Origin: a virus
Direction: 5' to 3' (one strand)
DNA length: 39,407 bases
IMG/VR virus record: IMGVR_UViG_3300009507_003338
Location: 1 to 39,407 of that record
The notes under the pieces were generated by a model. It worked only from the letters and a program-made list of their open reading frames with translations, was not told where the DNA came from and ran no database searches. The stretch's first letter is position 1. Each line of letters opens with the position of its first letter. The position numbers and the translations under genes are program-made. Of the stretch, positions 38,199 to 39,407 are shown one piece after another.

Positions 38199-38333
38199 AT
38201 GGCAAAGTTATCAGGTGCTGGTGCAATCGAAACCAACAAAAAAACAAGACCCGGGGTTCATTCAAAGAACAACACATCTAATAGTAAGCGTTCAAAGAAT
38301 TACAAGAAGAAGTATAGAGGTCAGGGTAAGTAA
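38199..38333 (+). CDS. Small basic phage protein
   Basis: A 44-residue protein, very basic: TRPGVHSKNNTSNSKRSKNY, then KKKYRGQGK. The PGVHSKN...SKNYKK.Y.GQG pattern is familiar from small conserved phage proteins of unknown function, often next to structural genes. AAAGGAG at 38185-38191 gives a strong ribosome-binding site seven bases before the ATG. It may bind nucleic acid. Confidence 0.7.
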   Translation: MAKLSGAGAIETNKKTRPGVHSKNNTSNSKRSKNYKKKYRGQGK

Positions 38334-38344
38334 TAGGAAGTCAT

Positions 38345-39304
38345 ATGCCAATCATCAAAACAAAACGAGGAATTGAGAGACAGGCCATTAAAGCCATCCA
38401 TCACCCACCTACTGCAACTGAACCTGTAAAGGTATCAAAAGAGATGCAGGATGAGAAGAAGAAGATGGTTAGAGAGCTCGTTCCATTCTTGATGTACTTA
38501 TACAAAAAGTATATGGGTGCAAAAATCTCCGAGAATATGGCAGTCCTACAATTTGAGGACATCAACATTCCCATTTCAGTAGGTGATACAATTCTTGGTG
38601 GTAAGTTCAAGAACAAGAGAATTGTAGTGAAGTCAATCGGTAAAAACGAAAAGGGTGACATCACAATCAATGGTAAACCACTTCTAAAGTATAGAATATT
38701 GGATGAATCAACACTCAGCGAATTCGGTGGTGTTAGATTTGATGCGATTGGATATGATAAGAATGGTAAAGAGGTTGATATGTACCTTCCAAGAGCAAAC
38801 AATGGGTTTGAAAAAAACATCGTAAATGCCGCAGCTGATAAATTATTCAAAAGTGGTAAGGGTGTTGACTACATTGAGGTGTATTACGATAAACATCATT
38901 TAGGAACTATTAAGAAACCAAGAACTTTCACCAAAGGTAAAGATTGGAGTAAACTACCAATCAACGAAATCCCAATGGGAGACCTTCAGAAGATTGACCA
39001 ATTCGCAGACAAACAACTCAATCCGGTAGATATAGTCCTAACCGACAAACACTTCTTTGATAGATTGAACGACCCTCGTAATGGTAAGGAAATCTCAAAC
39101 GCTGAATTGATTGGGTTCTTCAAGAGATTAGCCAAACACAAGAAAGAGTTCGTTGAGTTCCTTGAGAAATACAATTCAGTAGTGGCAGTAGATGATAGAA
39201 CAAACATCAACATTCCATTTATGAAGCAGGCAAACAAAGCAATCGCAAAGACGGTGATGAGAAAAAAGGATTTTAAAACGCTTAATAAAAAATTGGATAT
39301 ATAA
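38345..39304 (+). CDS. Phage protein with conserved C-terminal NDPRN domain
   Basis: A 319-residue protein. The N-terminal part is helical and charged (KKKMVRELVPFLMYLYKKY); the middle is beta-rich (NIPISVGDTILGGKFKNKRI). The C-terminal 100 residues carry a pattern seen in many large phage proteins: HFFDRLNDPRNGKEIS, then NINIPFMKQANKAIAKTVMR and KKDFKT. Its layout is faintly like RelE/BECR-type RNases, but no activity is established. AGGAAG precedes the start, and the stop overlaps the next ATG by one base. It probably belongs to the virion or late gene set. Confidence 0.6.
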   Translation: MPIIKTKRGIERQAIKAIHHPPTATEPVKVSKEMQDEKKKMVRELVPFLMYLYKKYMGAKISENMAVLQFEDINIPISVGDTILGGKFKNKRIVVKSIGKNEKGDITINGKPLLKYRILDESTLSEFGGVRFDAIGYDKNGKEVDMYLPRANNGFEKNIVNAAADKLFKSGKGVDYIEVYYDKHHLGTIKKPRTFTKGKDWSKLPINEIPMGDLQKIDQFADKQLNPVDIVLTDKHFFDRLNDPRNGKEISNAELIGFFKRLAKHKKEFVEFLEKYNSVVAVDDRTNINIPFMKQANKAIAKTVMRKKDFKTLNKKLDI

Positions 39305-39407
39305 TGACAGAAGTAAACAAATCGGTAGGTAACGATAACGCCGGAGCATCAGCAGGAGCATCTGCTGGTACTGAAGTTACAAACACATCAGTAAGTGCTG
39401 GTGTAGA
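39304..39407 (+). CDS. Start of an Ala/Gly/Ser/Thr-rich protein (3' cut by window edge)
   Basis: The ATG overlaps the previous stop codon by one base (TAATG), and the frame stays open to the window end, giving 34 residues: MTEVNKSVGNDNAGASAGAS, then further Ala, Gly, Ser and Thr. Composition suggests a flexible N-terminus of a structural or assembly protein. The family cannot be told from this fragment. Confidence 0.5.
   Translation, partial: MTEVNKSVGNDNAGASAGASAGTEVTNTSVSAGV

Noticed and set aside
1-39407. tRNA or rRNA genes
   Set aside because: Intergenic gaps are too short for them, except 30166-30307, which holds a hairpin and no cloverleaf-like sequence that I can see.
1-39407. Genes on the minus strand
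   Set aside because: All minus-strand frames overlap well-supported + strand genes, have no family similarity and no start signals.

Overview
The window reads as part of a large, strictly lytic-type T4-like (myovirus-style) phage genome infecting a member of the Bacteroidota, probably aquatic; no virion gene that would fix the morphology is visible. Phage origin is shown by a T4-type replisome: family B DNA polymerase (gp43), sliding clamp (gp45), and clamp loader large and small subunits (gp44, gp62). Two cell-wall hydrolases, a holin-like protein and many tightly overlapping small genes, all on the + strand, agree with this. The Bacteroidota host is inferred from four independent signs. Promoters have the form TTTG-N19/20-TATATT(T/A)G. 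A secreted protein ends in a type IX secretion (T9SS) sorting domain. Signal peptides leave Gln at +1. Families common in Bacteroidota occur (DUF2452, a small histone H1/Hc1-like protein).

Layout. (1) 1-4187: the tail of a UDP-galactopyranose mutase, a MazG-like pyrophosphatase, a small HTH protein, two tandem Mom-like DNA-modification proteins and a GIY-YIG/ParB-like fusion. (2) 4187-14532: a glycosyltransferase, then the replication block (gp43, gp45, a DUF4338/DruA-like protein, gp44, Hc1-like histone, a zinc ribbon, gp62, DUF1599, DUF2452), a PD-(D/E)XK Fe-S nuclease, a lysozyme-like transglycosylase and a SLOG protein. (3) 14580-28113: about 13.5 kb of sugar metabolism. It holds several GT-B and GT-A glycosyltransferases, two FkbM methyltransferases, a third methyltransferase with a zinc ribbon, a HAD phosphatase, a NeuB-like synthase, a CMP-sugar transferase, an MptE/GT42-like protein and a polysaccharide pyruvyltransferase. 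(4) 28110-30165: small proteins, an amidase endolysin and a holin-like protein, closed by a strong hairpin at 30171-30246. (5) 30308-38186: an operon in which almost every product is predicted to go to the cell envelope. It holds a T9SS cargo with cohesin/dockerin-like parts, a CsgG-like lipoprotein, a Gly/Ser-rich protein with a barrel-like C-terminus, an adhesin-like protein, a further outer-membrane-type protein, a membrane coiled-coil protein and a cysteine-less thioredoxin-fold protein. (6) 38199-end: a small basic phage protein, a phage protein of unknown function and the start of an Ala/Gly/Ser/Thr-rich protein.

How it fits together. The replication genes are run from a family of near-identical promoters; two carry a Pho-box-like direct repeat at exactly the same distance upstream. 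The sugar block looks able to make and transfer decorated sugars, including a nonulosonic-acid-like sugar. The target could be the virion, the host surface or DNA; the sequence does not decide. The envelope operon is the best candidate for an undescribed system: a phage-encoded outer-membrane/cell-surface module that uses host Sec, lipoprotein and T9SS routes. No tRNA, rRNA, CRISPR array, insertion sequence or convincing minus-strand gene was seen. The longest stretch without a gene is 30166-30307.
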